Assembly: GCA_049602715.1 (NCBI GenBank)
Contig: JBMYRX010000009.1
Coordinates: 1-40,463, forward strand
Direction: 5' to 3'
DNA: 40,463 nucleotides
Source: GCA-2697345 sp049602715
Lineage (GTDB): Bacteria > Pseudomonadota > Alphaproteobacteria > Rhodobacterales > Rhodobacteraceae
The position numbers were made by a program, and so were the translations under genes. Shown in pieces: positions 16,021 through 24,424 of the stretch (the first letter of the stretch is position 1; every line of letters begins with the position of its first letter). The notes under the pieces were generated by a model. That model made no database searches and had not been told where the DNA came from. It saw nothing but the letters and a program-made list of their open reading frames with translations.

Positions 16021-17097
16021 ATGTTTATACTAACAAATATGGTAAAAGATAAAGCTATAAAATTAAGACGGGGATGGACCACAGGTGCTTGTGCTACAGC
16101 GGCTGTTAAAGCGGCATTAATAGCTTTATGGAGTAAAGAATTCCCTAAATCTATAGAAATTTTTTTACCAAATGGTGAATCACCTAGCTTTCCTCTATTA
16201 AATCCTAAAAGTGGTTATGATTGGACAGAAGTCGGTATTGAAAAAGATGCAGGGGACGATCCAGACGTAACACATGGATGTACGGTTGTAGCAAGAGTTT
16301 CAGAGTCAGAATCTGGTATTTTATTTAAGGCAGGAAGCGGAGTGGGGACCGTTACTATGGCAGGTTTACCTATTGGGGTTGGTGAACCAGCAATAAATCC
16401 AAAGCCTAGAGAAATGATGGCTGAGGTTGTTTACGAGTTATCAAAGATTTATAATAAAAAACCTAATATAAAGATTGTATTATCTATTCCAAATGGAGAA
16501 ATAATAGCTAAAAAGACCTGGAATCCAAGATTAGGTATTATTAATGGATTATCGATATTGGGGACAACTGGTATAGTTCGACCATTCTCTTGTGCGGCTT
16601 GGATCGCCTCGATACATCGGGGTATTGACGTCGCGAGAGAAGCCAAGGCTAGTCATGTTGCCGGTTGTACGGGTTCAACCAGTGAGAGAGCTGTTCAGAA
16701 ACTTTACGAACTACCTGATTATGCCATGTTAGATATGGGTGATTTTGTGGGTGGCATGATTAAGTACTTAAATACTCATCCTTTACCATACGTTACTATT
16801 GGAGGGGGAATAGGTAAAATGACAAAATTTGCTTTTGGTGCCGTTGATCTTCACTCAAAACGCTCACAGGTTAACTTTAATTTATTATCAGATGTTTGTA
16901 AGAAAGCTAACTTGCCTGACGTATCCTCTGCCAAAACAGCTCTTGATGCGTTAGAAATTGCTGGAAACGGTCTAGCGGAATTGATTGCCAAAATGGCTCT
17001 TATTCGTTTGAAAGAGCTCATAAAACATCCAACTACGAAGTGCGGGATAGTAATAGTAAATCGTAACGGTAAAGTCTTGGCTGAAGAAAAAAAATGA
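16021..17097 (+). CDS. cbiD: Cobalt-precorrin-5B C1-methyltransferase
   Basis: A CbiD-family protein of about 358 residues. CbiD methylates C1 of the corrin ring during ring contraction. The N-terminal signature RRGWTTGACATAAVKAAL and the later GRTxxP-like VRPFSCAAWIASI, GCTGSTSE and IGGGIGKMTKFAFGAVDLHSKRS are typical. The start is uncertain: TTG at 16003, ATG at 16021 and ATG at 16039 are in frame, none has a strong Shine-Dalgarno sequence, and I chose the first ATG. The stop overlaps the cobK start by 4 bp (ATGA). CbiD is usually named for the anaerobic route but replaces CobF in some alphaproteobacteria. Confidence 0.9.
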   Translation: MFILTNMVKDKAIKLRRGWTTGACATAAVKAALIALWSKEFPKSIEIFLPNGESPSFPLLNPKSGYDWTEVGIEKDAGDDPDVTHGCTVVARVSESESGILFKAGSGVGTVTMAGLPIGVGEPAINPKPREMMAEVVYELSKIYNKKPNIKIVLSIPNGEIIAKKTWNPRLGIINGLSILGTTGIVRPFSCAAWIASIHRGIDVAREAKASHVAGCTGSTSERAVQKLYELPDYAMLDMGDFVGGMIKYLNTHPLPYVTIGGGIGKMTKFAFGAVDLHSKRSQVNFNLLSDVCKKANLPDVSSAKTALDALEIAGNGLAELIAKMALIRLKELIKHPTTKCGIVIVNRNGKVLAEEKK

Positions 17098-17831
17098 GAA
17101 TTCTTCTTCTAGCAGGAACTCAAGAGGCAAGGCTGTTAGCCTCAAATCTTGTTAAAAAAAACTTTGAAGTAATAGCTTCCCTAAATGGCAATACCCGAAA
17201 TCCTAACAAACTCCCTTGCGAAACACGAGTAGGAGGGTTTGGTGGCGAGACCGGTTTCCGGCTATGGTTAAAACAAACAAAGCCAAACCTTGTAATTGAT
17301 GCCACTCATCCGTTTGCAGTTTCTATAAGCACTCGAACAAAGGCTATTTGCAGTGAAGAAAATATTCCTTCAATACTTTTTTTACGTGATGAATGGAAAC
17401 CAAAAGTAAATGAGCATTGGTTTATAGTTAACAGTTATAATGAAATCATTGAAAATATCAGGCCTTACTCAAGAGTTTTTCTAGCTACTGGAGCTCATTC
17501 GTTAGAAAAATTTTATAAGCTTAAAGAATGTCACGTATTTTGTAGAAAAATTGATAAGAGTGAAGATAAGTTCCCCTTCGAAGCTGGCTCATTCATCATT
17601 GGAAGGCCGCCTTTCACTATTGAAGATGAATTGAGATTGTTTAAAAAATTAAATATAGACTTTTTAGTTGTAAAAAATTCTGGTGGAAACGCTTCGGAAT
17701 CTAAGTTAAAGGCAGCGAGTATATTGGGTATTCAGGTGATAATGCTAAATCGCCCAGATTATTCAAATTTTAATAAAGTATCCTCAATTAACGGATGTTT
17801 AGATTGGATCAGTAACTTTGACAGACATTAA
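17094..17831 (+). CDS. cobK: Precorrin-6A / cobalt-precorrin-6A reductase
   Basis: A 245-residue CobK/CbiJ reductase that reduces the corrin macrocycle with NADPH. Family markers are LLLAGTQEARLLA at the N-terminus, RVGGFGG (about 42-48), VIDATHPFA near residue 68, LATGAHSLEKFY, and the late VVKNSGGNASESKLKAA. Translationally coupled to cbiD (4-bp overlap), and its own 3' end overlaps the next gene by 14 bp. Together with cobA and cobB it shows that this strain makes at least part of the corrin ring itself. Confidence 0.92.
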   Translation: MRILLLAGTQEARLLASNLVKKNFEVIASLNGNTRNPNKLPCETRVGGFGGETGFRLWLKQTKPNLVIDATHPFAVSISTRTKAICSEENIPSILFLRDEWKPKVNEHWFIVNSYNEIIENIRPYSRVFLATGAHSLEKFYKLKECHVFCRKIDKSEDKFPFEAGSFIIGRPPFTIEDELRLFKKLNIDFLVVKNSGGNASESKLKAASILGIQVIMLNRPDYSNFNKVSSINGCLDWISNFDRH

Positions 17832-18438
17832 CAACAGTAAGCTTTTTATAAAAAATCTAAAGAAATTGGCTAGGTTAGATCCAAAGCTAGGAAATATAAT
17901 CAAGAACTTAGACAATATAAAGCAGAGAACTCGAGAAGGGGGGTTTCCATCTTTATTGAGAGCGATAGTCGGTCAACAACTGAGTGTAAAAGCGGCTGCT
18001 GCAATATGGCTGAAGCTGGAAAATGCAAACCTAACGAATGAAGAAAATATTGATTTAGCTAGTGACTTAGAGTTGAGAGCCTGTGGTTTATCAAAGCAGA
18101 AAATTAAATATACAAAAGCTTTAGCGTCTCAAAAGATTGATTATAGTAAACTCGAATCCCTAACAGAAGGCGAAGTTATAGGAATTCTTACAGCTGTTCC
18201 TGGGATTGGGCGTTGGACTGCAGAAATTTATTTGATGTTTTGTTTAAACAAACCAGATGTTTTTCCTAGTGGTGATTTAGCACTTCAAGAAGCGACCAAG
18301 ATTTTATATTTGCTGCCATTCAGACCCAAGGAAAAAGAAATGCGAGAATTAACCCAAAAGTGGAAGCCTTTCCGCAGTTTAGCTGCTTTAATATTATGGG
18401 AATTCTACGCTATTAATAAAAATAGAGAAGGTGTTTGA
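17818..18438 (+). CDS. DNA-3-methyladenine glycosylase II-type (HhH-GPD)
   Basis: A 206-residue base-excision repair glycosylase of the AlkA/MAG type that removes alkylated purines. The start is TTG inside the end of cobK (14-bp overlap). LRAIVGQQLSVKAAAAIW (about 47-64) begins the helical core. The helix-hairpin-helix is LTAVPGIGRWTAEIYLM (124-140), and the catalytic Asp153 lies in FPSGDLALQ. It lacks the N-terminal TATA-like domain of E. coli AlkA, so it is the compact version. A repair enzyme for methylated bases suits a methyl-rich metabolism, but the linkage may be chance. Confidence 0.9.
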   Translation: MTDINNSKLFIKNLKKLARLDPKLGNIIKNLDNIKQRTREGGFPSLLRAIVGQQLSVKAAAAIWLKLENANLTNEENIDLASDLELRACGLSKQKIKYTKALASQKIDYSKLESLTEGEVIGILTAVPGIGRWTAEIYLMFCLNKPDVFPSGDLALQEATKILYLLPFRPKEKEMRELTQKWKPFRSLAALILWEFYAINKNREGV

Positions 18439-19101
18439 ATGCATGGATTATTAGATAGTAAAAGGGTTGGATCCAAGTCTGGTCTGGACTCGTCGTTAAT
18501 AATATTCCTCCATGGGTATGGAGCAAACGGGGATGATCTTATGGGACTAGCTGATCCGATGTCAGTATATCTTCCCGATACGGTTTTTATATCACCTAAT
18601 GCCCCAGAGGTATGTTCAGGAAATCCCGGTGGATATCAATGGTTTCCAATACCTTGGATCGATGGTTCCAGCGAAGAAGAATCTGAAGTTAGCGCTAATA
18701 GAGCAATCAAAGACCTTAACTACTTTATCGATGAGGTAATGGCTAATGAAGGCCTCAGTGAGGCAGAAACAGTTTTGCTTGGATTTTCGCAGGGAACAAT
18801 GATTGGGCTTCATCTTGCCATAAGTCGAGATGAATCGTTTGCTTCATTTATCGGATTCTCTGGACGCTTGTTGAGACCTGACCTAGTTCAAGAGAGAAAA
18901 AAGAACTCATTACCGATCTTACTCCTTCATGGAGATCAGGACGAAGTAGTGCCTTTTAGTTCACTTTCAGAAGCAAGCAATGTTTTAAAAGATAATGGCT
19001 TTAACGTTGATGAATTTGTTATGGAGGGTACAGGACATGGTATATCGCCCGAAGGTCTAGAAGAATGCCTTAAGTTTATAAACAATCAGCTAATTTTCTA
19101 A
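18439..19101 (+). CDS. Phospholipase/carboxylesterase family hydrolase (EstB/YpfH-like)
   Basis: A 220-residue alpha/beta hydrolase of the carboxylesterase/acyl-thioesterase family. LHGYGANGDDL (24-34) forms the oxyanion region. The nucleophile is Ser117 in LLGFSQGT, followed by Asp168 in HGDQDEVVP and His200 in GTGHGIS. No signal peptide is visible, so it is cytosolic. Its start directly abuts the glycosylase stop, indicating co-transcription from cbiD onward. The physiological ester is unknown. Confidence 0.88.
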   Translation: MHGLLDSKRVGSKSGLDSSLIIFLHGYGANGDDLMGLADPMSVYLPDTVFISPNAPEVCSGNPGGYQWFPIPWIDGSSEEESEVSANRAIKDLNYFIDEVMANEGLSEAETVLLGFSQGTMIGLHLAISRDESFASFIGFSGRLLRPDLVQERKKNSLPILLLHGDQDEVVPFSSLSEASNVLKDNGFNVDEFVMEGTGHGISPEGLEECLKFINNQLIF

Positions 19102-19193
19102 TTAATTTAAACTATGTTATATTTGGGGGGTTGAACCGAACGACCCACTATATATAGTTAAATGATAATAGTTTATTTTAAAAGGCAAAGACA

Positions 19194-19778
19194 GTGGATA
19201 TTAGCTCAAGTACTCTGGATCATGAATTAAGTTCCACGCGTAATTTTAAACCAGCTCTCGTTTTAAATGCAGATTATCGACCACTTTCTTATTTCCCGTT
19301 ATCTTTGTGGTCTTGGCAAGATACAATCAAAGCCACAGTTTTAAAGAGAGTAGCTATATTGGCTGAGTATGATGAGCTGGTACGCTCACCATCAATAGAG
19401 CTACGAATTCCATCTGTTGTGGTATTAAAAGAATATGTGAAACCTCAAAAAAATATAGTTTTCACAAGATTTAATCTTTTTCTGAGAGATGGCTTTTCTT
19501 GTCAGTATTGCGGGCATGGTGGCGAATTGACTTTTGATCATGTAATCCCAAGGTCTCGAGGCGGGATTACGAGTTGGGAAAATGTTGTATCAGCTTGCTC
19601 AAGTTGTAATTTAAAAAAGGGGGCTAAGACTTTAGATCAAGTAGGCTTCAAGCTAGATAGAATTCCACGAAAGCCCGGTTCAGAAGAATTGAAGAATCTA
19701 GGCCGTAAGTTTCCTCCAAATTTCTTACATAAGAGTTGGTTGGATTTTCTATATTGGGACGCAGAACTAGAAGAATAG
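19194..19778 (+). CDS. HNH endonuclease family protein
   Basis: A 194-residue protein with a GTG start. After an N-terminal domain typical of bacterial housekeeping HNH proteins (ALVLNADYRPLSYFPLSLWSW) comes an HNH nuclease domain. It has zinc-binding pairs Cys103-x2-Cys106 and Cys135-x2-Cys138, with the beta-beta-alpha core FDHVIPRSRGG (Asp115, His116) and WENVVSAC (Asn130). This solitary form is widespread in alphaproteobacteria and has no partner here suggesting restriction. It lies 92 bp after the esterase, so it probably has its own promoter. The DNA target is unknown. Confidence 0.85.
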   Translation: MDISSSTLDHELSSTRNFKPALVLNADYRPLSYFPLSLWSWQDTIKATVLKRVAILAEYDELVRSPSIELRIPSVVVLKEYVKPQKNIVFTRFNLFLRDGFSCQYCGHGGELTFDHVIPRSRGGITSWENVVSACSSCNLKKGAKTLDQVGFKLDRIPRKPGSEELKNLGRKFPPNFLHKSWLDFLYWDAELEE

Positions 19779-19819
19779 TAATTTTGATATCTTATTCATA
19801 GATGTATCTTACAATATTT

Positions 19820-21871
19820 TTATGAATTCTTTCTCCTACGCCGTCGACTCCCAGAGGATTCGGGTGATTTGTTCTGATTGAAGTTATTTTCTGGTAATTT
19901 AACGATTGAGTTCAGTATTGGAAATGGCTCAACAGCATTTGGTATATTTGATGCATTCACAAAATGCTCTTGGAATCTGGGTTCTATGGCTGTCTCAATT
20001 TTATGAATATCTAAAACAGTTTTCTCGATTGATTGCCGGGTGTCTCTGTCTAACAAGGCAATTCTTGCGCCAGTACCCGCAGCATTACCAGCACTTGAAA
20101 CTTTATTTAGGACGCAGTCAGGGATCATTCCTAAGATCATGGCATGTTTCGGACTAATATGTGCGCCAAAAGCTCCTGCCAAAACAATCTTATCAACGGT
20201 GTCTGTATCGAACTTATCCATTAATAATTTTGCCCCAGAGTATAGGGCGGCTTTAGCCATTTGTATTTCTCTTATATCGCGATTAGTTACGGTTATTTTT
20301 GTGCCACCATCCTTAGTACCGTCCCATACTAAATATGAATTGGTTCGCCCATCAGCAAAGCACCTGCTTGTTCCAGTTTGTTCTTCCGAACCGATTAACC
20401 CGGAAGCATCTAAAATTCCAGCTAGACGCATTTCCGCAACTAATTCGATAATACCAGATCCACATATACCGGTTACCCCAATAGTTTTAATTACTTCACC
20501 GAAGTTCTTATCATCCGACCAACCGTCAAAGCCGATTATTTGAAATCGAGGATTTTTTGTTATTGGATCAATCGTTACATGTTCTATTGCGCCTGGAGCC
20601 GCTCGTTGACCACTTGAGATTTGAGCACCTTCAAAAGCTGGACCCGTTGGCGAAGAACAGGCCAATACTTTTTCCTTATTGCCAAGTAAAATTTCAGCAT
20701 TTGTTCCAACATCAACAACTAAAGTTAAATCATTTGAGTTCCCAGGTTGCTCACTTAATGCGACTGCCGCCGCGTCTGCTCCAACGTGGCCTGCTATGCA
20801 TGGAAGCATATAAATTCTTGCCTCTGAACTTAGATTTAGATCAATTTCTCTTGCTTTAAATGCTTGAGCGCTTGAAGAGGCCAATGCAAATGGAGCTTGT
20901 CCTAACTCAAAAGGGTCTATTCCAAGTAATAAATGATGCATAACTGGGTTACATACAAGAACTGCTTCTAAAACTAAATCACGGTCAATATTCCCATTCT
21001 CACATATTTTTAAAAATAAATCATTTAGTCCTAGCCTTACAGAAGAAGTCATTTCATCTGCTCCATCAGCATTCATCATTGAGTAACTGACTCTACTCAT
21101 TAAGTCTTCTCCGAAACGGATTTGAGGATTCATTAGTCCAGCTGAGCTAATTACTTCTCCTGTTTTTAATTCACAAAGATGTGCGGCGATAGTTGTTGAA
21201 CCGACATCAACGGCAAGTCCATATATACTTCCCTCATAAAAGCCAGGCCATATTTTTGATATGTGTGGAGGGACCGATTGATCTCCTAAGTGGACTGCGC
21301 AAGTTATCGTCCAGTTCCCTTTTCTAAGAGTTTTTTGTAGGTCTTTTAATAATGAAAGGTCCATATAAAGTTCAGGTAGTTGCCACTCTTTTCTAAGAGC
21401 TATTCTTAATCTTTCTAAATCACCTGTCGGATCATGCATGTCAGGCTCTTGAACTTCGACATAAAATAGTTTTGTCGATGGATTCATCCTTATATCAAGA
21501 ACCTCTGCTCTTTTTCGTATAACTTGCTTGTGGACCTGACTTTCGGCTGGAACATCAATAATCACATCACTATAAATTTTGGCTTGGCAGCCAAGTCGAC
21601 GGCCTTGAGCTAACCCCCGTTTTTCATTATATCTCTCCTCAACAGGGTTCCAGGAGCTCAAGGCGGTTTCTTCTACTTTTACACCATGTTTTGAATATTC
21701 TCCGTAAGAGGGTGTAACTTGACACTTAGAACAAATACCTCTTCCACCACAGACAGAGTCTAAATCAACACCTAATTTTCGTGCACAATCTAGAACACGA
21801 GTGCCAACAGGAAAATTTCCTCTCTTACCAGATGGTGTAAAAATTATTAAAGGATTTTTAGTATTACTCAT
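19820..21871 (-). CDS. [2Fe-2S]/ASKHA corrinoid-activating protein (RamA-like, DUF4445)
   Basis: A 683-residue protein of the family that reductively reactivates Co(II) corrinoid proteins with ATP. The N-terminal ferredoxin domain has Cys41, Cys47, Cys50 (CGGRGICSKC) and Cys95 (GRRLGCQ), a complete [2Fe-2S] set. A linker domain follows, then a C-terminal ASKHA domain with YGLAVDVGSTTIAAHLCEL, LTLVVDVGTNAEILLG, GICGSGIIELVAEM and LAGAFGAHISPKHAM. The last 10 residues are an Arg cluster (SGSRRRRRKNS). It is the last gene of a four-gene leftward operon, 28 bp after the pterin methyltransferase gene. This is strong contextual support for a role in keeping a methyl-carrying corrinoid protein active. 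Confidence 0.9.
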   Translation of the reverse strand: MSNTKNPLIIFTPSGKRGNFPVGTRVLDCARKLGVDLDSVCGGRGICSKCQVTPSYGEYSKHGVKVEETALSSWNPVEERYNEKRGLAQGRRLGCQAKIYSDVIIDVPAESQVHKQVIRKRAEVLDIRMNPSTKLFYVEVQEPDMHDPTGDLERLRIALRKEWQLPELYMDLSLLKDLQKTLRKGNWTITCAVHLGDQSVPPHISKIWPGFYEGSIYGLAVDVGSTTIAAHLCELKTGEVISSAGLMNPQIRFGEDLMSRVSYSMMNADGADEMTSSVRLGLNDLFLKICENGNIDRDLVLEAVLVCNPVMHHLLLGIDPFELGQAPFALASSSAQAFKAREIDLNLSSEARIYMLPCIAGHVGADAAAVALSEQPGNSNDLTLVVDVGTNAEILLGNKEKVLACSSPTGPAFEGAQISSGQRAAPGAIEHVTIDPITKNPRFQIIGFDGWSDDKNFGEVIKTIGVTGICGSGIIELVAEMRLAGILDASGLIGSEEQTGTSRCFADGRTNSYLVWDGTKDGGTKITVTNRDIREIQMAKAALYSGAKLLMDKFDTDTVDKIVLAGAFGAHISPKHAMILGMIPDCVLNKVSSAGNAAGTGARIALLDRDTRQSIEKTVLDIHKIETAIEPRFQEHFVNASNIPNAVEPFPILNSIVKLPENNFNQNKSPESSGSRRRRRKNS

Positions 21872-21899
21872 TTTTTTATAAAACCCCTTTGCGATTTAA

Positions 21900-22961
21900 T
21901 TAATCTCGACTGCGCCTTCTACTGCTAGTTCTACGTCGACTTGAAGTTTCTTCTCCAAGGCTCCCCTTAGGTTTGTTATTTGCGATCCAAGAACTCCCGT
22001 GTGGATCATTATTTGTTAAAAAGTTAGCTGCTCTAATCGCTTCCATCTCAGACCCAGATCTGGGTTTGGTAGAACCTAAACCAGTTAACTTCGCAAACTT
22101 TTCAAGATCTATCTCTGGAGGAATAGTTACGCCCAATGCCTCAAGTTCTGAAATTCTTTCAGTGATTCTGGCTGGTTTGACAGGAATTGTTATAGGATTC
22201 ATTATTGCACTTGTCATGCCAGCTCCCATTGCCATAGGTAGAAACGCATTATTAATTCCGTGCCTATTCGGTAGTCCAAAACTTATATTTGACGCACCGC
22301 AGGTTGTATTAACGCCTAATTCTTCTCTAAGTCGTCTAACTAATGTAAATACTTGAATACCGGCTGTTCCCATTGCACCTATAGGCATTACTAATGGGTC
22401 AACAACAATATCATGAGCTGCAATTCCGTAATCAGAAGCTCTTTGAACAATCTTTTTAGCTACTTCAAATCTTACATCAGGATCTTCACTTATACCTGTA
22501 TCATCATTAGAAATCGCAACAACAGGTACATTGTACTTTTTGACTAGTGGTAAAATTGACTCCAGTCGATCTTCTTCTCCAGTTACCGAGTTTAATAATG
22601 GACGTCCTTGAGCCAGTTCGAGGCCTCTCTCAAGCGCGCCTGGTACTGAGCTATCTATACATAGAGGAACATCTACTAAAGCCTGAACTAATTCTACAAC
22701 TTTACCCATTAAGGGGGGCTCTGTTTCGTTAGGGTTTGGGTTTGAATTATATACTACCCCAGCATTAATATCTAAAACGTTTGCTCCAGCTGCAACTTGT
22801 GCAATAGCATCGCTTTCTACTGTTGAAAAATCACCTGCTTCTAATTCGGCAGCAAGTTTTTTCCGTCCAGTTGGGTTGATCCGTTCTCCGATCACGCAAA
22901 ACGGTTGATCAAAACCAATTATAACTGTTTTAGTTTTTGATTCTACTACTGTACGTGTCAT
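21900..22961 (-). CDS. Methyltetrahydrofolate:corrinoid methyltransferase (pterin-binding)
   Basis: A 353-residue protein whose first 310 residues form a pterin-binding TIM barrel related to the folate domain of MetH and to MtgA/AcsE. Motifs are CVIGERINPTGRKKL, NVLDINAG, PLCIDSSVPGALERGL, LLNSVTGE, and TTCGASNISFGLPNR with the Asn that contacts the pterin. Such enzymes move methyl between corrinoid and tetrahydrofolate. Dihydropteroate synthase is less likely, given the ERINPTG and NISFGLPNR motifs and the neighbours. The C-terminal 40 residues are low-complexity and basic (SSRRRTSSRRRSRD). The upstream gene is MetF-like (11 bp away). Confidence 0.9.
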   Translation of the reverse strand: MTRTVVESKTKTVIIGFDQPFCVIGERINPTGRKKLAAELEAGDFSTVESDAIAQVAAGANVLDINAGVVYNSNPNPNETEPPLMGKVVELVQALVDVPLCIDSSVPGALERGLELAQGRPLLNSVTGEEDRLESILPLVKKYNVPVVAISNDDTGISEDPDVRFEVAKKIVQRASDYGIAAHDIVVDPLVMPIGAMGTAGIQVFTLVRRLREELGVNTTCGASNISFGLPNRHGINNAFLPMAMGAGMTSAIMNPITIPVKPARITERISELEALGVTIPPEIDLEKFAKLTGLGSTKPRSGSEMEAIRAANFLTNNDPHGSSWIANNKPKGSLGEETSSRRRTSSRRRSRD

Positions 22962-22972
22962 ATAATTTTTTC

Positions 22973-23896
22973 CTAATCTTTACTGGCTGCGGGTATTCCA
23001 GATTTGCCGCCATTATTTGACACCCAGAGTGCATTCGTTTTAATTCCACCTAACGGAAAAAAATGTACTTGTTCGATATTAAAACTAGATTGGTGCAGTC
23101 TTTCTATTTCTAACTGATTTAAAAATTCTGTTGGCTCATAAGGTAAGAGAAGCTTTGTGATATCACGTGCTCGTTTTTTTAATACACCTAGCGACGCGCC
23201 AACACCACATTCAATGGCAAATTTTAATAGAGTTTGGAGTTTTGCCGGTCCGGCAACCCCAATATGTACAGGAAGTGTAATACCCATATCTGTTAAATCG
23301 TTTGTCCATTTTAATATAGGTTTTGCATCAAAGGAAAATTGGGTTGTCAGACAGACAGTTGCGCTTGTTTGATCGCTATAATTTTGTTTCCACTCAAGGG
23401 CTTGATTTACATTATTAAAAGTTCCATCGGGATCAATATCTTTATTTCCTTCTGGATGGCCCGCGAAGTGAATACGTTTAAAACCTGCTTTATCAAATAA
23501 ACCTGTCTCTATTAACTGAATAGAAGAATCAAAATCACCTATAGCATTCGGTATACCACCGGCTAATACTAAAGCTTGATCTACATTAGCCTCATCCCTA
23601 TATCGGTTTATCCAGTCTGATAACATTTTTTTGTTCTTTATTATTCTTGCTGGGAAATGGGGCATAACTTCAAAATTTGCATCAGTTAATCTGACAGCAG
23701 TTTTTATCATATCCTCTATTGGTGTTCCTTCAATATGAGCAATATACACCCGAGTTCCTTTTGGAAGCAGATTCGAAAAGCTTTCAATTTTCTCTGCAGT
23801 CCGAGGCATAACTTCAATAGAATAGCTTTTTAATAAGTTTTCTAAATTTGGTGTAGATACAGTCTCGGAATCTTTTTTAAAGTTAAATAACGACAT
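22973..23896 (-). CDS. Methylenetetrahydrofolate reductase-like protein
   Basis: A 307-residue MetF-family flavoprotein fold. Recognisable parts are YSIEVMPRTAEKI at the start, THIEG-like AHIEGTPIEDMI, LVLAGGIPNAIGDFD, FAGHPEGNKDIDPDG, TQFSFDAKPILKW and PVHIGVAGPAKL. MetF interconverts 5,10-methylene- and 5-methyl-THF. Beside a corrinoid:THF methyltransferase the oxidative direction is plausible, making it a catabolic MetF. The sequence looks divergent from housekeeping MetF, so a dedicated demethylation role is inferred. It is second in the operon, 19 bp after the small gene. Confidence 0.88.
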   Translation of the reverse strand: MSLFNFKKDSETVSTPNLENLLKSYSIEVMPRTAEKIESFSNLLPKGTRVYIAHIEGTPIEDMIKTAVRLTDANFEVMPHFPARIIKNKKMLSDWINRYRDEANVDQALVLAGGIPNAIGDFDSSIQLIETGLFDKAGFKRIHFAGHPEGNKDIDPDGTFNNVNQALEWKQNYSDQTSATVCLTTQFSFDAKPILKWTNDLTDMGITLPVHIGVAGPAKLQTLLKFAIECGVGASLGVLKKRARDITKLLLPYEPTEFLNQLEIERLHQSSFNIEQVHFFPLGGIKTNALWVSNNGGKSGIPAASKD

Positions 23897-23915
23897 TTTT
23901 TTAACTTAGACCTTT

Positions 23916-24215
23916 CTATGTTTTTTTCCCGTCATTACTTATTAAATTAACAAGAATTTGGTTGGTGTATTCCTCTTCCAGTTTTGCTGCTTCTACTTTT
24001 ACGACCTCTTGAGGGTTGCCCTCGACACTGCCAATAGTTTCTTTTCGCCACTCGGATAGATACGCATCTGAGTCTTTTGCGTTTATTTTCATTGCACATC
24101 TATCAATGGCTTTTTCGAACCGTTCATCAAGTTGTTTTTTAGCGGCTTTCCTGCCTGAACCAACAATTATTTGTGCCGGTATATCTCTCCAATAAACGAT
24201 TGTAATAGGGGTCAT
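23916..24215 (-). CDS. Small 'virulence factor'-family protein (Virulence_fact domain)
   Basis: A 99-residue, mainly charged soluble protein (TIVYWRDIPAQIIVGSGRKAA at the start, a long helix-prone middle, EEEYTNQILVNLIS near the end). It resembles the alphaproteobacterial family labelled 'virulence factor', a name with no established function. It has no signal peptide or membrane segment. It is the promoter-proximal gene of the MetF/pterin-methyltransferase/ASKHA operon, with gaps of 19, 11 and 28 bp along the run, so its real role is probably in corrinoid-folate methyl transfer. I am confident of the ORF, less of the family name. Confidence 0.75.
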   Translation of the reverse strand: MTPITIVYWRDIPAQIIVGSGRKAAKKQLDERFEKAIDRCAMKINAKDSDAYLSEWRKETIGSVEGNPQEVVKVEAAKLEEEYTNQILVNLISNDGKKT

Positions 24216-24424
24216 TTTGTCCTCTTAGATTAGGAATATGCAATATTTATTTAGTCAATCTATTTATTCATGGGAAATATAAATAGGTCAAATTAGACAA
24301 TTTTATTAAAACTTACGACTTATATCCAATATCTCTGTAGATAGTTTAGTTTAATCTGATAGATGCTTGCAAGGTACAAGATGTGTGAATAAGGTTAAGT
24401 TATTGAATAATTGTAGGATTATCT

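Noticed and set aside
19102..19193. Terminator or small RNA around the G-run at 19124-19145
   Set aside because: The GGGGGG tract and nearby CGACCCA do not form a clean stem followed by a U-run, so only a weak fold is possible.
20040..20543. 167-codon plus-strand ORF inside the ASKHA gene
   Set aside because: Fully inside a well-supported gene on the other strand, with no recognisable motif or ribosome binding site. It is a shadow of the ASKHA coding frame, as are the plus-strand ORFs at 19906, 20557 and 21973.
24216..24424. SAM or folate riboswitch before the corrinoid operon
   Set aside because: The 209-bp region is AT-rich with no recognisable riboswitch core. It probably holds only the two divergent promoters, none of which reaches a convincing consensus.
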